From GWB2-37-7 sp942492835 (lineage in GTDB: Bacteria; Bacillota; Clostridia; Lutisporales; Lutisporaceae): a stretch of 64,000 nucleotides of DNA. Positions within the stretch are counted from its first letter, which is position 1; every line of letters begins with the position of its first letter. Both the position numbers and the translations under genes were made by a program. The notes under the pieces were generated by a model. The model was not told the DNA's origin. It was given only the letters and a program-made list of their open reading frames with translations, and made no database searches. The stretch covers positions 1,364,001 through 1,428,000 of the forward strand of contig OW818645.1 of assembly GCA_942492835.1 (NCBI GenBank), given 5' to 3'. Below are positions 35,489-44,242 of the stretch, piece after piece.

Positions 35489-35890
35489 GCTATTTCACCG
35501 TCCCTTGTTTATACCCATCTCTATTTAAACTTGTCCACATAATACACCCTATGACAAAAAATATGTCTCTCTTCTGTTAATAAAGCAGATATTTGTTCTA
35601 TATATGTTGTAATAAATATTTATCATTCACAAAATCAGTAAAAACATTTTTATACAAAATTCCCCCTTATTTTGAATTGTATAACAAAATTTGAACATAT
35701 ACAACCAATATATACATATGATTACAGTTAAAGAGAAATTTGTCGATAATTGATGTTGCAGATATTCCCTTTTTATTACCTCGACTATTTATATATTATC
35801 GTCAGTTACTTTTTTAAACAGATGAAAAACAAACGAACATGTGTTACAATATAAAAGATTGTGTAATTTTTGATAGAGGAAGGTAATAAA

Positions 35891-37480
35891 GTGATAACAG
35901 TAACTAATGTAAGCTTAAGATATGGCGGAAGAAAACTATTTGATGAGGTAAATCTGAAGTTCACTCCAGGTAATTGCTATGGTATTATAGGTGCAAATGG
36001 AGCAGGCAAAACTACATTTTTGAATATTTTGTCTGGTGAAATAGAGCCAAATACAGGAGATGTGAGTGTACTTCCAAACACTAGAGTTTCAGTACTGAAA
36101 CAGGACCATTTTGAATATGATAATATGCATGTTTTAGAGACAGTAATAATGGGAAATGTAAGACTATATCAAATAATGAAGGAAAAAGAAGACCTGTATG
36201 CAAAGGTTGATTTTACAGATGAGGATGGTATAAAAGCAGCTGAGTTAGAGGGCGAGTTTGCAGAGCTTAACGGTTGGGAAGCTGATTCAGAAGCTGCAAT
36301 GCTGTTGCAAGGTTTAGGAATCGGCACTGAGCTTCATGAAAAGCTAGTATCTGAACTTATGGACTCAGAAAAGGTTAAGGTACTTCTTGCACAAGCACTG
36401 TTTGGTAAACCTGGCGTATTGATATTAGACGAACCTACAAACCATCTTGATATAAAGTCAATATCATGGCTTGAGGAGTTTTTAATCGAATTTGAAGGTA
36501 CAGTTATAGTTGTATCTCACGATAGACATTTCTTGAACAAGGTTTGTACTCATATGGCTGATGTAGATTTTGGCAAAATAAAACTTTATGTAGGAAACTA
36601 CGACTTTTGGTATGAATCTAGCCAGCTAGCTCAACAGATGATGAAGGATCAAAACAAGAAAAAAGAAGAAAAAATAAAGCAGTTACAAGAGTTTGTCGCA
36701 AGATTTAGTGCCAATGCATCAAAATCAAAGCAAGCAACCTCACGTAAGAAGCTGCTAGATAAAATAACTTTGGATGATATTCAACCATCAAATAGAAAAT
36801 ATCCTTTTGTTGGCTTCAAGCCTGAAAGAGAAGTAGGCAATGATATACTTATAGTTGAAAACCTATGTAAGACTATAGATGGTGAGATTATTCTAAACAA
36901 TGTAAGCTTTACAGTTACTAAAGGTGATAAAATTGTATTTGTAAGTGAAAACGAAATAGTAAACACTACATTGCTAAAAATCCTTATGGGTGAAATGGAG
37001 CCAGACAGTGGCAGTTTCCGTTGGGGTATAACAATAACAAAAGCATACTTCCCTAAGGATAACAATGAGTATTTCAATGAGTGCAATTTGAGTCTAGTTG
37101 ACTGGATGCGCCAATATTCATTTGATCAAACAGAAACCTACGTAAGAGGCTTCTTAGGCAGAATGCTATTCTCCGGAGAGGAAGCACTAAAACAAGTCAA
37201 TGTGTTATCAGGAGGCGAAAGAGTGCGCTGCATGCTTTCACGTATGATGCTTAGTAGTGCCAATGTGCTGGTACTTGATCAACCAACCAACCATTTAGAC
37301 TTGGAGTCTATAACAGCAGTAAACAACGGATTACAAGCATATGTCAGCAACATACTATTTACTTCTCATGATCATCAATTTATAGAGACCATTGCAAATA
37401 GAATAATAGATATAACTCCTGAGGCTGTAATTGATAAAAAAATGACCTACGATGAATACCTCGAGCAGTTTAGAGCATAG
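35891..37480 (+). CDS. ABC-F protein (YbiT-like) with degenerate second ATPase domain
   Basis: The 529-residue soluble tandem ABC protein has the YbiT layout. Domain 1: Walker A GANGAGKT (34-41), a divergent signature SELMDSEKVKVLLAQA, Walker B VLILDEPTNHLD, H-loop VSHDRHF; linker with SANASKSKQATSRKK. Domain 2: the Walker A position reads FVSENEIVNTT and lacks the GxxGxGK core, and Walker B is VLVLDQPTNHLD with Gln for the catalytic Glu (CAA at 37280-37282), yet the signature LSGGERVR is intact. ABC-F proteins act on the ribosome. GTG is taken as start because GAGGAAGG lies before it. The NBD2 changes would block hydrolysis at that site; whether this is a specialised ABC-F or decay is open. 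Confidence 0.88.
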   Translation: MITVTNVSLRYGGRKLFDEVNLKFTPGNCYGIIGANGAGKTTFLNILSGEIEPNTGDVSVLPNTRVSVLKQDHFEYDNMHVLETVIMGNVRLYQIMKEKEDLYAKVDFTDEDGIKAAELEGEFAELNGWEADSEAAMLLQGLGIGTELHEKLVSELMDSEKVKVLLAQALFGKPGVLILDEPTNHLDIKSISWLEEFLIEFEGTVIVVSHDRHFLNKVCTHMADVDFGKIKLYVGNYDFWYESSQLAQQMMKDQNKKKEEKIKQLQEFVARFSANASKSKQATSRKKLLDKITLDDIQPSNRKYPFVGFKPEREVGNDILIVENLCKTIDGEIILNNVSFTVTKGDKIVFVSENEIVNTTLLKILMGEMEPDSGSFRWGITITKAYFPKDNNEYFNECNLSLVDWMRQYSFDQTETYVRGFLGRMLFSGEEALKQVNVLSGGERVRCMLSRMMLSSANVLVLDQPTNHLDLESITAVNNGLQAYVSNILFTSHDHQFIETIANRIIDITPEAVIDKKMTYDEYLEQFRA

Positions 37481-37487
37481 AATATAA

Positions 37488-37527
37488 AAATATAGGCAGT
37501 GTCCATGACATTGCCTATATTTTTTTG
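37488..37527 (+). terminator. Terminator of the ABC-F gene
   Basis: ATATAGGCAGTGTC pairs with GACATTGCCTATAT around a very short loop and is followed by seven T. Confidence 0.9.
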
Positions 37528-37780
37528 TCATAAAATTGTAACTACTGAATATACTAACATTGGCCCTAAAATAATAAGCAGCATTACACTTTTCTACTTA
37601 ATACTATCCGTGACTTTTATATTGCTTAAAGCTGGCATACTTATGCTTAAGAACATGGATATTCTATGGTCTTTTTTAATGCAAAAAATATTTGTGTCAT
37701 TTATGTAATGCACTGAATATTATTTTAGGGGTGGACAATTGAAAGAGTTGCAAAATGCTTTGATACAAGGAGGTAATATT

Positions 37781-37972
37781 ATGGGATTATTAAATATCGT
37801 AAATATATACGATGACCACAAGGAGTATAAAGATTTAAGTACTAAAAATAAGACTTTTACAAAAAATGATTACGGATATTCGATTTATGAATCCCTGGAG
37901 TTTGGTAAGAAAAGTAAAGTACAAAACAGCTTCGGGATACAATTTGACATGTTTAGAAACTACGTAAGATAA
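37781..37972 (+). CDS. Small protein of unknown function (63 residues)
   Basis: The ATG has a perfect AAGGAGG six bases upstream, and the 63-residue product (MGLLNIVNIYDDHKEYKDLS at the start) is polar, Tyr-, Lys- and Asn-rich, without membrane segment or cysteine. A TTG start at 37739 with GGGGTGG before it would add 14 residues. No family is recognised. It lies between the ABC-F terminator and a shared terminator at 38067, ahead of a second tiny ORF, so the two may form a short transcript. The strong ribosome site supports translation. Confidence 0.55.
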   Translation: MGLLNIVNIYDDHKEYKDLSTKNKTFTKNDYGYSIYESLEFGKKSKVQNSFGIQFDMFRNYVR

Positions 37973-38002
37973 TGTGCACAGAATTTTGAAGGATGGAATA
38001 AA

Positions 38003-38059
38003 ATGAAAAGAGTGAATAGAAACAAGTATATGGATATGATATGCAATAGAATAATATAA
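38003..38059 (+). CDS. Tiny ORF (18 residues) with good ribosome site
   Basis: AAGGATGG lies six bases before the ATG; the peptide (MKRVNRNKYMDMICNRII) is basic with one cysteine, and TAA is followed by a terminator. It follows the 63-residue ORF by 30 bases. It may be a real small peptide or chance; no family is known to me. Confidence 0.35.
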   Translation: MKRVNRNKYMDMICNRII

Positions 38060-38066
38060 GTAATAG

Positions 38067-38103
38067 TAAAAGGGGGAGCATCTGTAATAATGCTCCCCCT
38101 TTA
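38067..38103. terminator. Bidirectional terminator between small ORFs and MATE gene
   Basis: AAAAGGGGGAGCAT pairs with ATGCTCCCCCTTT; A and T runs flank it on both strands. Confidence 0.92.
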
Positions 38104-38106
38104 CCT

Positions 38107-39465
38107 TTATATAATATTTCTAACCCATTTATTTGCCCTTACTCTTTTCATTGCAAAATATGACTTTACAAGCTCCTCTAGAGATATAAGTATAAATACT
38201 ATATGTGCTGGAAAGTGCCACCACAATGCGCCAGCAAAGGCTAAGGGTACACCTACAATCCAAATTGTACAGGTTTCTAAAATCATAGAAAATATTGTAT
38301 CTCCTCCGCTTCTTAAGATTCCTATAACCAATATATAGTTTAGAAACCTAATCCAGAGAAAAACTCCCATTATCAAAATTATTTTCTGTGCTGCTTGCTG
38401 TACTGCTTGAGTACCACTAAACATTAAAAGTATCACAGGCGAAGCAAGTATTAAGAGAAAACCAAATGCTACGCCTACTAAGATTCCTATCTTAATATAT
38501 CTGTTTCCATATAAAATTGCATTTTTCTTATCTCCTGATCCAATTCTATTGCCTATCATAACAGAACAAGACGTCGACAAGCCTATAGCTATGACCATAA
38601 AAATATTCTGTACAGTGTTTGCAATCTGTATTGAGGCAATAGCAGTAGTGCTGATATGGGCATAAGCTACGCTGTACATAGTCATTCCTAAAGCCCAAAA
38701 CATATCATTAAATATAACTGGTATTGCAGTTATAAGTATATTTTTGATAAAGCCTACATCTAGTCTTTTTATATCCCTGGGTCTTGTGAAAAGTACCTTA
38801 TCTTTTCTTATTGCATAAACCCAAAGGACAATTGCAATTGCTTCTACAACTCTTGCTATAACAGTTGCAATTGCCGCACCCTCTACCTCCAGTCTCGGGA
38901 AACCAAAGAATCCAAAAATAAGCACATAGTTTAATGCTCCATTTACAAGCAATGATGCAGCGCTTATTATAGTAGGCATTTTTACATCTCCAATATTACG
39001 ACCTGCAAAGCTGTACGCAACACTTATAGAGGTCATAACATAGCTTATAGAAACAGCACGCATATAGGTTATTCCATATTCTATAACTGCTTCATCAATT
39101 GTAAACAACTGCATAATTTGTCTAGGCAGGTATAATGCAATAAGAGTGAATATAAAACCTACTACCACTCCTACTATTAAAGAAAAGCCCAATGTTTTTC
39201 TTATATTTTCCTCATCCTTGCTGCCCCAATACTGTGCAATAAATATTCCACAGCCGCTGTTAATGCCATAAATCAGAAGGTAGAACAAAAAGAATACCTG
39301 ATTTGCTAAGCCTACTGCTGCAATCTGTGCCTCTCCAAGAGCACCAACCATAGCAGTATCAACCATATTTAACATTGAAGAAATAAGGTTTTGCAGCATT
39401 ATAGGAATTGCTATTGCAATCATTTTATTATAAAAGTTACGATCATTAAAACCCAAATTTAACAT
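38107..39465 (-). CDS. MATE family efflux transporter
   Basis: The 452-residue protein has about twelve membrane segments in two halves, with the opening PIMLQNLISSMLNMVDTAMVG and GLANQVFFLFYLLIYGIN typical of the DinF/NorM family. MATE proteins export drugs or metabolites with Na+ or H+. The ATG has GGAG upstream. It is monocistronic, converging on the small ORFs across a shared terminator and separated from the amidase gene downstream by 130 bases. Substrate unknown. Confidence 0.93.
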   Translation of the reverse strand: MLNLGFNDRNFYNKMIAIAIPIMLQNLISSMLNMVDTAMVGALGEAQIAAVGLANQVFFLFYLLIYGINSGCGIFIAQYWGSKDEENIRKTLGFSLIVGVVVGFIFTLIALYLPRQIMQLFTIDEAVIEYGITYMRAVSISYVMTSISVAYSFAGRNIGDVKMPTIISAASLLVNGALNYVLIFGFFGFPRLEVEGAAIATVIARVVEAIAIVLWVYAIRKDKVLFTRPRDIKRLDVGFIKNILITAIPVIFNDMFWALGMTMYSVAYAHISTTAIASIQIANTVQNIFMVIAIGLSTSCSVMIGNRIGSGDKKNAILYGNRYIKIGILVGVAFGFLLILASPVILLMFSGTQAVQQAAQKIILIMGVFLWIRFLNYILVIGILRSGGDTIFSMILETCTIWIVGVPLAFAGALWWHFPAHIVFILISLEELVKSYFAMKRVRANKWVRNII

Positions 39466-39561
39466 CTATGTACTCCATTCATATAGAACTTGAATTATTC
39501 CAAGTTTTTTCTTTATTATACAACAATCTGTTATATAAATCATATAATATCTATACTACAG

Positions 39562-39587
39562 CAAAAAAAGAACCAACAAAAGTTGGC
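39562..39587 (-). terminator. Terminator of the amidase gene
   Basis: On the minus strand GCCAAC pairs with GTTGGT around TTTT and runs into TCTTTTTTT. Confidence 0.75.
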
Positions 39588-39620
39588 TAAAATCTAAAAC
39601 TCTACCTTGAATCCATCCAC

Positions 39621-40367
39621 CTATTTCACGATTTGTTGTTTTATCTGTGTATTGTCCTCTTTCTCAAAATATCTAACTATCCCACAAAATATACTCCAAG
39701 CAAGCTTCTCTTGATAGTGATCTTGCTTTAGAAGCTGCTCCTCCTCAAGGTTTGAGAGAAAACCACATTCTACAAGGGCACCAGGTATATCATTGCCCTT
39801 AAACAAGTAAACATCATTTTTAGGCTTAATCTTTCTGTCATTACCTCTATCCATTATAGAAATCATCTCTGCCTGTATATACTCTGCCAGCTTTCTGCTT
39901 CTTTCATCGCCATCCTTGTAGAAGGTTTGAGCACCATAGTACTGACTTTGTGGAAAGCTGTTTAGATGTATACTTATGGCTATATTTGCTTCACTTTCAG
40001 TAAACATTCTTTGCCTATTTTGGAGGTCCTCTAGCTTCCTTCCTGTCTTTTTACCTTCAGTATACAGACCTGTATCATCCTCTCTTATAGTCAATGCTAC
40101 CCCTCCAGCCTGCTCTATAAGCCTCCTTAGCTTTAGAGCGATGCTGAGATTTATATCATCCTCTAGTGTTCCTACTCCTCCGATAGCTCCACTATCTCTT
40201 CCCCCATGGCCAGGGTCAATTATTACCACCATATTTTTCATAGAAATAGAAGCTGTATTAATAGCGTCCTGAGAAGCAAAGGTAAAACAAGCAGCAAATA
40301 TTAAAAGTAACATTATTCTATACATTATACGAGAACAAATTTTTTTATTTATCATATAAAGCTTCAA
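39621..40367 (-). CDS. cwlD: CwlD-like N-acetylmuramoyl-L-alanine amidase
   Basis: The protein has an N-terminal hydrophobic segment (IMLLLIFAACFTFA) that should serve as signal or anchor, then an amidase-3 domain: VVIIDPGHGGRDSGAIG (zinc His), LEDDINLSIALKLR with the zinc Glu, SIHLNSFP (zinc His) and GALVECGFLSN (catalytic Glu). At about 248 residues it has the size of CwlD, which with PdaA makes the muramic lactam of spore cortex, rather than larger vegetative amidases; no wall-binding repeats occur. The start is unclear: TTG at 40367 fits a GAGG eight bases upstream, with ATG and GTG two and three codons earlier. Confidence 0.85.
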   Translation of the reverse strand: MKLYMINKKICSRIMYRIMLLLIFAACFTFASQDAINTASISMKNMVVIIDPGHGGRDSGAIGGVGTLEDDINLSIALKLRRLIEQAGGVALTIREDDTGLYTEGKKTGRKLEDLQNRQRMFTESEANIAISIHLNSFPQSQYYGAQTFYKDGDERSRKLAEYIQAEMISIMDRGNDRKIKPKNDVYLFKGNDIPGALVECGFLSNLEEEQLLKQDHYQEKLAWSIFCGIVRYFEKEDNTQIKQQIVK

Positions 40368-40539
40368 GCACATCACCTCATTTAAGTATTCATTTTATTC
40401 ATATTTTACTTAGAAGCCCAATATGCATGATTACTAAATTATGCTATTATAAATATAACTTTATATTTAATGAAATATTATAGAAATAAACTTATATATA
40501 ATATAAACTTATATTATATATGAATTTAGGAGGGTTAAA

Positions 40540-41643
40540 ATGGTAGACAGTAGAGTTACAAAATTTGCAAAAGTATTGGTAAATTATAGTTTAGGTATTA
40601 AAAAGGGTGATTTCTTTAATATTGAGGGAGTCATTGTTTCAGAGCCACTTCTTAAAGAAGTTTACAAAGAAGCTATTTTAGCAGGTGCACACCCAAACAT
40701 ACATCTCAGCTTAGAGGGTGTAGGTGAAATGATGCTAAAGTTAGGCAGTGATGAGCAAATATCCTATCTAAATCCTGATGTAAAAGCTATAATGGACAAT
40801 GCCAATGCTTATCTCACTATAATGGGTTCATCAAATACAAAAAGTCTGGTAAATGTTGATCCAGCAAAATTAAGTCTTCAATCAAAGTCAAGACAAGAAA
40901 TATTCGTAAAAATGCTTCAAAAAATGGCAAGTAAGGAGTTAAACTGGTGTGGCACTCAGTTCCCTACCCACTCTGCTGCAATGGACGCAAACATGTCACT
41001 TTGGGAGTATGAAGAATTTTTGTTTGAAGCTTGCCACTTAAACAGTGATGACCCTGTTGCAGAATGGAAAAAAGTACATGATGTACAGCAAAGATTTGTT
41101 GATATTCTAGATACGAAGAAGCATTTGGAATTTAGGTCAAAGGATACCCAGCTTACAATGGATGTTGCCGGACGTAAATGGATTAACTGTGATGGTAAAG
41201 AGAATTTCCCCGATGGTGAGATCTTCACCTCTCCAATCGAGAATACAGTGAATGGTCAAATAAGATTTACATATCCAGCAATTCATATGGGTAACGAGGT
41301 TGAAGATATAGTACTTACCTTCAAGGATGGTAAGGTTGTAAATGCTACAGCAAAGAAAGGTGAAGAGTTCTTAAAGAAAATGCTAGCTACTGATGAAGGT
41401 GCAAGCATGGTAGGAGAAATAGCAGTTGGTACAAACTACAATATAAAGAAATTTACAAAGAATATATTATTTGATGAAAAATTAGGTGGTACTATCCATT
41501 TGGCAGTTGGTGCTTCACTACCTGAAGCAGGCGGTCTTAATGAGTCTGGTATACACTGGGATATGATATGTGACATGAAGGATGGCGGAGAGATTTACGC
41601 TGATGGAGAACTGATATACAAGGATGGAAAGTTTGTAATATAA
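40540..41643 (+). CDS. M29 family metallo-aminopeptidase (AmpS/PepS type)
   Basis: The 367-residue protein follows the thermophilic aminopeptidase family from KFAKVLVNYSLGIKKGD to the C-terminal metal ligands. Seen are the conserved PDGEIFTSPIE and the metal-binding GEIAVGTNY, NILFDEKLGGTIHLAVG and ESGIHWDMICDM, which hold two divalent ions. The enzymes remove N-terminal residues from peptides in the cytosol. AGGAGGG precedes the ATG and a terminator follows, so it is transcribed alone. Confidence 0.95.
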   Translation: MVDSRVTKFAKVLVNYSLGIKKGDFFNIEGVIVSEPLLKEVYKEAILAGAHPNIHLSLEGVGEMMLKLGSDEQISYLNPDVKAIMDNANAYLTIMGSSNTKSLVNVDPAKLSLQSKSRQEIFVKMLQKMASKELNWCGTQFPTHSAAMDANMSLWEYEEFLFEACHLNSDDPVAEWKKVHDVQQRFVDILDTKKHLEFRSKDTQLTMDVAGRKWINCDGKENFPDGEIFTSPIENTVNGQIRFTYPAIHMGNEVEDIVLTFKDGKVVNATAKKGEEFLKKMLATDEGASMVGEIAVGTNYNIKKFTKNILFDEKLGGTIHLAVGASLPEAGGLNESGIHWDMICDMKDGGEIYADGELIYKDGKFVI

Positions 41644-41646
41644 GGT

Positions 41647-41691
41647 AAAATAGTTGAGGTCGGCATATAAACCGATCCTCAACTATTTTGA
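41647..41691. terminator. Bidirectional terminator
   Basis: AAAATAGTTGAGG (41647-41659) pairs with CCTCAACTATTTT (41677-41689), with an inner TCGG/CCGA pairing. It ends the aminopeptidase gene and the folate-side operon on the other strand. Confidence 0.92.
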
Positions 41692-41729
41692 ATTTATACC
41701 ATATTTATATGCATAATCTTATAAGGATA

Positions 41730-42794
41730 TTAACCCGCTAATAACACACTTATAATTTTATCCAAAATATTAGGTTTATTATAAAATTTATTGTTATAAA
41801 TAAAGCCGTCCTTATATACTATTACTTTGTAAGTTTCATTTTCCTTAGTAAATATTAATGTTAGTTTTTCATTTTCAGAAGCGTTTTTAGTATCAAGCTC
41901 ACCCTCTTTTAATAGGCGAACAATCCATAATAATCTGCTGGTGTATTCTCCACTGCCCAAACCATATTCTAGACCATCATTTATTTCAACCTTTTTTGCG
42001 TTAAATAGATAGGAAGGATTATCTTTATCGATGATTTTTTGTGGTATTATAAGTGAGCTTGCCATATCCCACAAATTCCCATCAGTGTTGTAGATATTTA
42101 TGGTATCACTTACAACATTTATTAAGCCTGAATTTGGTATATTTATAGTTGTATATACCTTTTCTTTATTTTTACTGAATAGCTGTAAGCTATAATCAGG
42201 AAAATCAGATACTATTGGCGCATCAATTGATTCTATATATTTTATATCCATATTTTTTAATATTGTAATAAGTTGATTCTTTTCCTTATCTATAAATATC
42301 CTTTCACCTGAAATATCATTTGCTAATAGTTGTATAATATCAGATTTTTCAATAGCCTCAATCAGATATTTTTTGTCATATATATATTTATTTAGTATAT
42401 TTTTAATGGCAATACATTTTTCAATTCCTTCATATGATTTACCATCAAGAATTATATAGTTTTCACTAAATGATATGTTTTGTTTGGTATTTTGATTAAA
42501 TATTAGTTCTCCTTTAATGCCTTGTTCTGATTGGTTAATTTGAGAAGATACCTTCATTGATTGAATAATTGAATATATATTAAGTGCATCGGTTTCATCC
42601 TGTATATTTATTTGTTTTTCACCTATATTTAATAATATGGATTGTGGTTTATCAGATATTTTATTAGTATTTGCGCAATAGGTCAAAGTTATAGAGCATA
42701 TAAGCATAAATATTAGTATTGATACTTTTGTATTCATTATTCTTTGTTTACAGATTTCCATAAGCATTAAGCTCTTATTTAGAGCCTTTCCCAC
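41730..42794 (-). CDS. Secreted or membrane-anchored protein of unknown function
   Basis: The 354-residue frame has a hydrophobic segment (VSILIFMLICSITLTYC, about residues 24-40) followed by a polar body. The TYC after it is not a standard lipobox, so a lipoprotein is possible but not sure. The body is lysine-, asparagine- and isoleucine-rich, with repeated ILxxI patterns, and resembles no family I can name. The start could be GTG at 42794 or ATG at 42767, 42761 or 42734; the last gives a shorter signal. It follows the flavodoxin-like gene by 33 bases on the same strand and could be the last gene of the folate operon. Confidence 0.7.
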   Translation of the reverse strand: MGKALNKSLMLMEICKQRIMNTKVSILIFMLICSITLTYCANTNKISDKPQSILLNIGEKQINIQDETDALNIYSIIQSMKVSSQINQSEQGIKGELIFNQNTKQNISFSENYIILDGKSYEGIEKCIAIKNILNKYIYDKKYLIEAIEKSDIIQLLANDISGERIFIDKEKNQLITILKNMDIKYIESIDAPIVSDFPDYSLQLFSKNKEKVYTTINIPNSGLINVVSDTINIYNTDGNLWDMASSLIIPQKIIDKDNPSYLFNAKKVEINDGLEYGLGSGEYTSRLLWIVRLLKEGELDTKNASENEKLTLIFTKENETYKVIVYKDGFIYNNKFYNKPNILDKIISVLLAG

Positions 42795-42827
42795 CTCTTA
42801 AACTTAATATAGATACACAAATCATCC

Positions 42828-43409
42828 CTACTTGTTTTTGTATATATCAAAAATCTTATATCCTTCTTGCCTAGCTTGCTCCAATACATCTTCTCTATCC
42901 TTTACAGGATTTTTATCCACATCTGCCACAGTCATAGAGCCTACCAGCTTGGCGTTGATGCATTTGTGAAATATATCAAGCACCTTTAGAGTACAATCAA
43001 AATAGCTTTTCTCTTCTGTAGGTCCTCCTGTACATATAGCAAAGCCTAAACGCCTTTTTCGGCTTATTGAGCTGTTACCTAATATGTACTTACTTGCCCA
43101 AACTGCCTGAGTCCTATCTATAAAGGCTTTTAATTGTGCAGTTACTGTATGAAAAAACACAGGGGTTGCAGTTATAACTATATCCGCTTCATCCAGTAGC
43201 TCATAAGCCTCCTGCATATAATCGTTAATTATACAAGCTCCTTGCTTATAGCAGGCATGACAAGCTGTACAAGGCTTTATATCCTCTTCTCCGGTATATA
43301 TATGTGCAATTTCTGCTGTTTCTCCCATACCCTCAAGTATCGCAGCTAGCAGAGTATCGCTATTATGATTTTTTCTTGGACTTCCATGTATTGCTACTAC
43401 TTTAATCAT
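42828..43409 (-). CDS. Flavodoxin-fold NAD(P)H-dependent oxidoreductase
   Basis: The N-terminus VVAIHGSPRKNHNSDTLL is the phosphate loop of FMN in flavodoxin-like reductases; CTACHACYKQGACIINDYM holds a CxxCxxC cluster common in clostridial members, and VITATPVFFHTVTAQLKAF binds the isoalloxazine ring. Size is normal at about 193 residues. The electron acceptor is unknown. The ATG at 43409 follows AAGGA; a TTG lies two codons before. It overlaps the end of folK, so it is read with the folate genes, but no folate step needs it directly. Confidence 0.85.
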   Translation of the reverse strand: MIKVVAIHGSPRKNHNSDTLLAAILEGMGETAEIAHIYTGEEDIKPCTACHACYKQGACIINDYMQEAYELLDEADIVITATPVFFHTVTAQLKAFIDRTQAVWASKYILGNSSISRKRRLGFAICTGGPTEEKSYFDCTLKVLDIFHKCINAKLVGSMTVADVDKNPVKDREDVLEQARQEGYKIFDIYKNK

Positions 43410-43884
43410 ATTCAAGCTTCCTTATCTTTTGATTACATATGTCCTTTGATATTTCCTTTATGTCACGTCCATTTATAAGTAAATCTGGAGCTATTTCCAT
43501 TAAAGGTACAATTACAAATGCCCTTTCAGCGATTCTTGGATGTGGAACAATTAGCCTGTCTTCTTTGCCTTCAAAGTCCTCATATATCAATATATCAATG
43601 TCGATTGTCCTAGGACCCCATCTTATTAATCTTACTCTTTTTAACTGCTGTTCCACATCATTGCATAGAGCAAGCAATTCATAAGGCGGCAGAGTTGTCT
43701 CTATTTCTACTACTACATTTAAAAACCACTCTTGTTGTTCATAGCCTACTGGTTCAGTCTCATAATCAGATGAACGCTTAATCACATTTACTTGACTATG
43801 ACTTTCTAGGAGACGTATGGCTTCATTTATATTGCTCTTTCGATTACCTATATTGCCTCCCAAGCCTAAATATGCCTTAGGCAT
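43402..43884 (-). CDS. folK: 6-hydroxymethyl-7,8-dihydropterin pyrophosphokinase
   Basis: FolK moves pyrophosphate from ATP to 6-hydroxymethyl-dihydropterin. The 160 residues have YLGLGGNIGNRKSNI, SSDYETEPVGYEQQEWFLN, and IRWGPRTIDIDILIY with the two metal-binding aspartates, then VPHPRIAERAFV. Length matches the bacterial enzyme. It overlaps folB by 8 bases and the next gene by 8 or more, the usual clustered order folP-folB-folK. Confidence 0.97.
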   Translation of the reverse strand: MPKAYLGLGGNIGNRKSNINEAIRLLESHSQVNVIKRSSDYETEPVGYEQQEWFLNVVVEIETTLPPYELLALCNDVEQQLKRVRLIRWGPRTIDIDILIYEDFEGKEDRLIVPHPRIAERAFVIVPLMEIAPDLLINGRDIKEISKDICNQKIRKLEYD

Positions 43885-44242
43885 GTCTGCTTCTCCTTAT
43901 CTCAACCCCAAAGTAATCGTATATACCATTTACAGGAGCTTCAGGCTTCTTTATTGTTATTTCTATATCCTTCACTTTGCTATGCTTCTTAAATATCTCT
44001 TCTATAATATTCTGTGCCAGCGACTCAATCAGCTTATACTTCATTATAGTAGAGTGATATTTTATTATTTCATATACTTCTGCATAATTAACAGTATCAT
44101 TTACATTGTCACTGTTGCAGGCTTCTTCCAAATCCACATGCAGCACAGCATCAACTATAAATTTCTGTCCTAGCCTGTTTTCCTCTTCTAGAACTCCATG
44201 ATAACCATAAAAGCATAGGTTCTTCAAAATTATCTTATCCAT
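43877..44242 (-). CDS. folB: Dihydroneopterin aldolase
   Basis: The 121-residue enzyme splits dihydroneopterin into 6-hydroxymethyl-dihydropterin and glycolaldehyde. It shows FYGYHGVLEEENRLGQKFIV, NYAEVYEIIK, LIESLAQNI and ITIKKPEAPV, with the catalytic Glu/Tyr/Lys pattern of the family. It overlaps folP upstream and folK downstream by 8 bases each. Confidence 0.96.
   Translation of the reverse strand: MDKIILKNLCFYGYHGVLEEENRLGQKFIVDAVLHVDLEEACNSDNVNDTVNYAEVYEIIKYHSTIMKYKLIESLAQNIIEEIFKKHSKVKDIEITIKKPEAPVNGIYDYFGVEIRRSRHA

Noticed and set aside
35489..35890. Divergent control region between helicase and ABC-F
   Set aside because: AT-rich; only a weak TACAAT-like -10 before the ABC-F gene, so no feature is claimed.
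37499..37708. 69-codon plus-strand frame after the ABC-F gene
   Set aside because: It starts within the terminator stem of the ABC-F gene and has no ribosome site; the hydrophobic look is from the AT-rich sequence.
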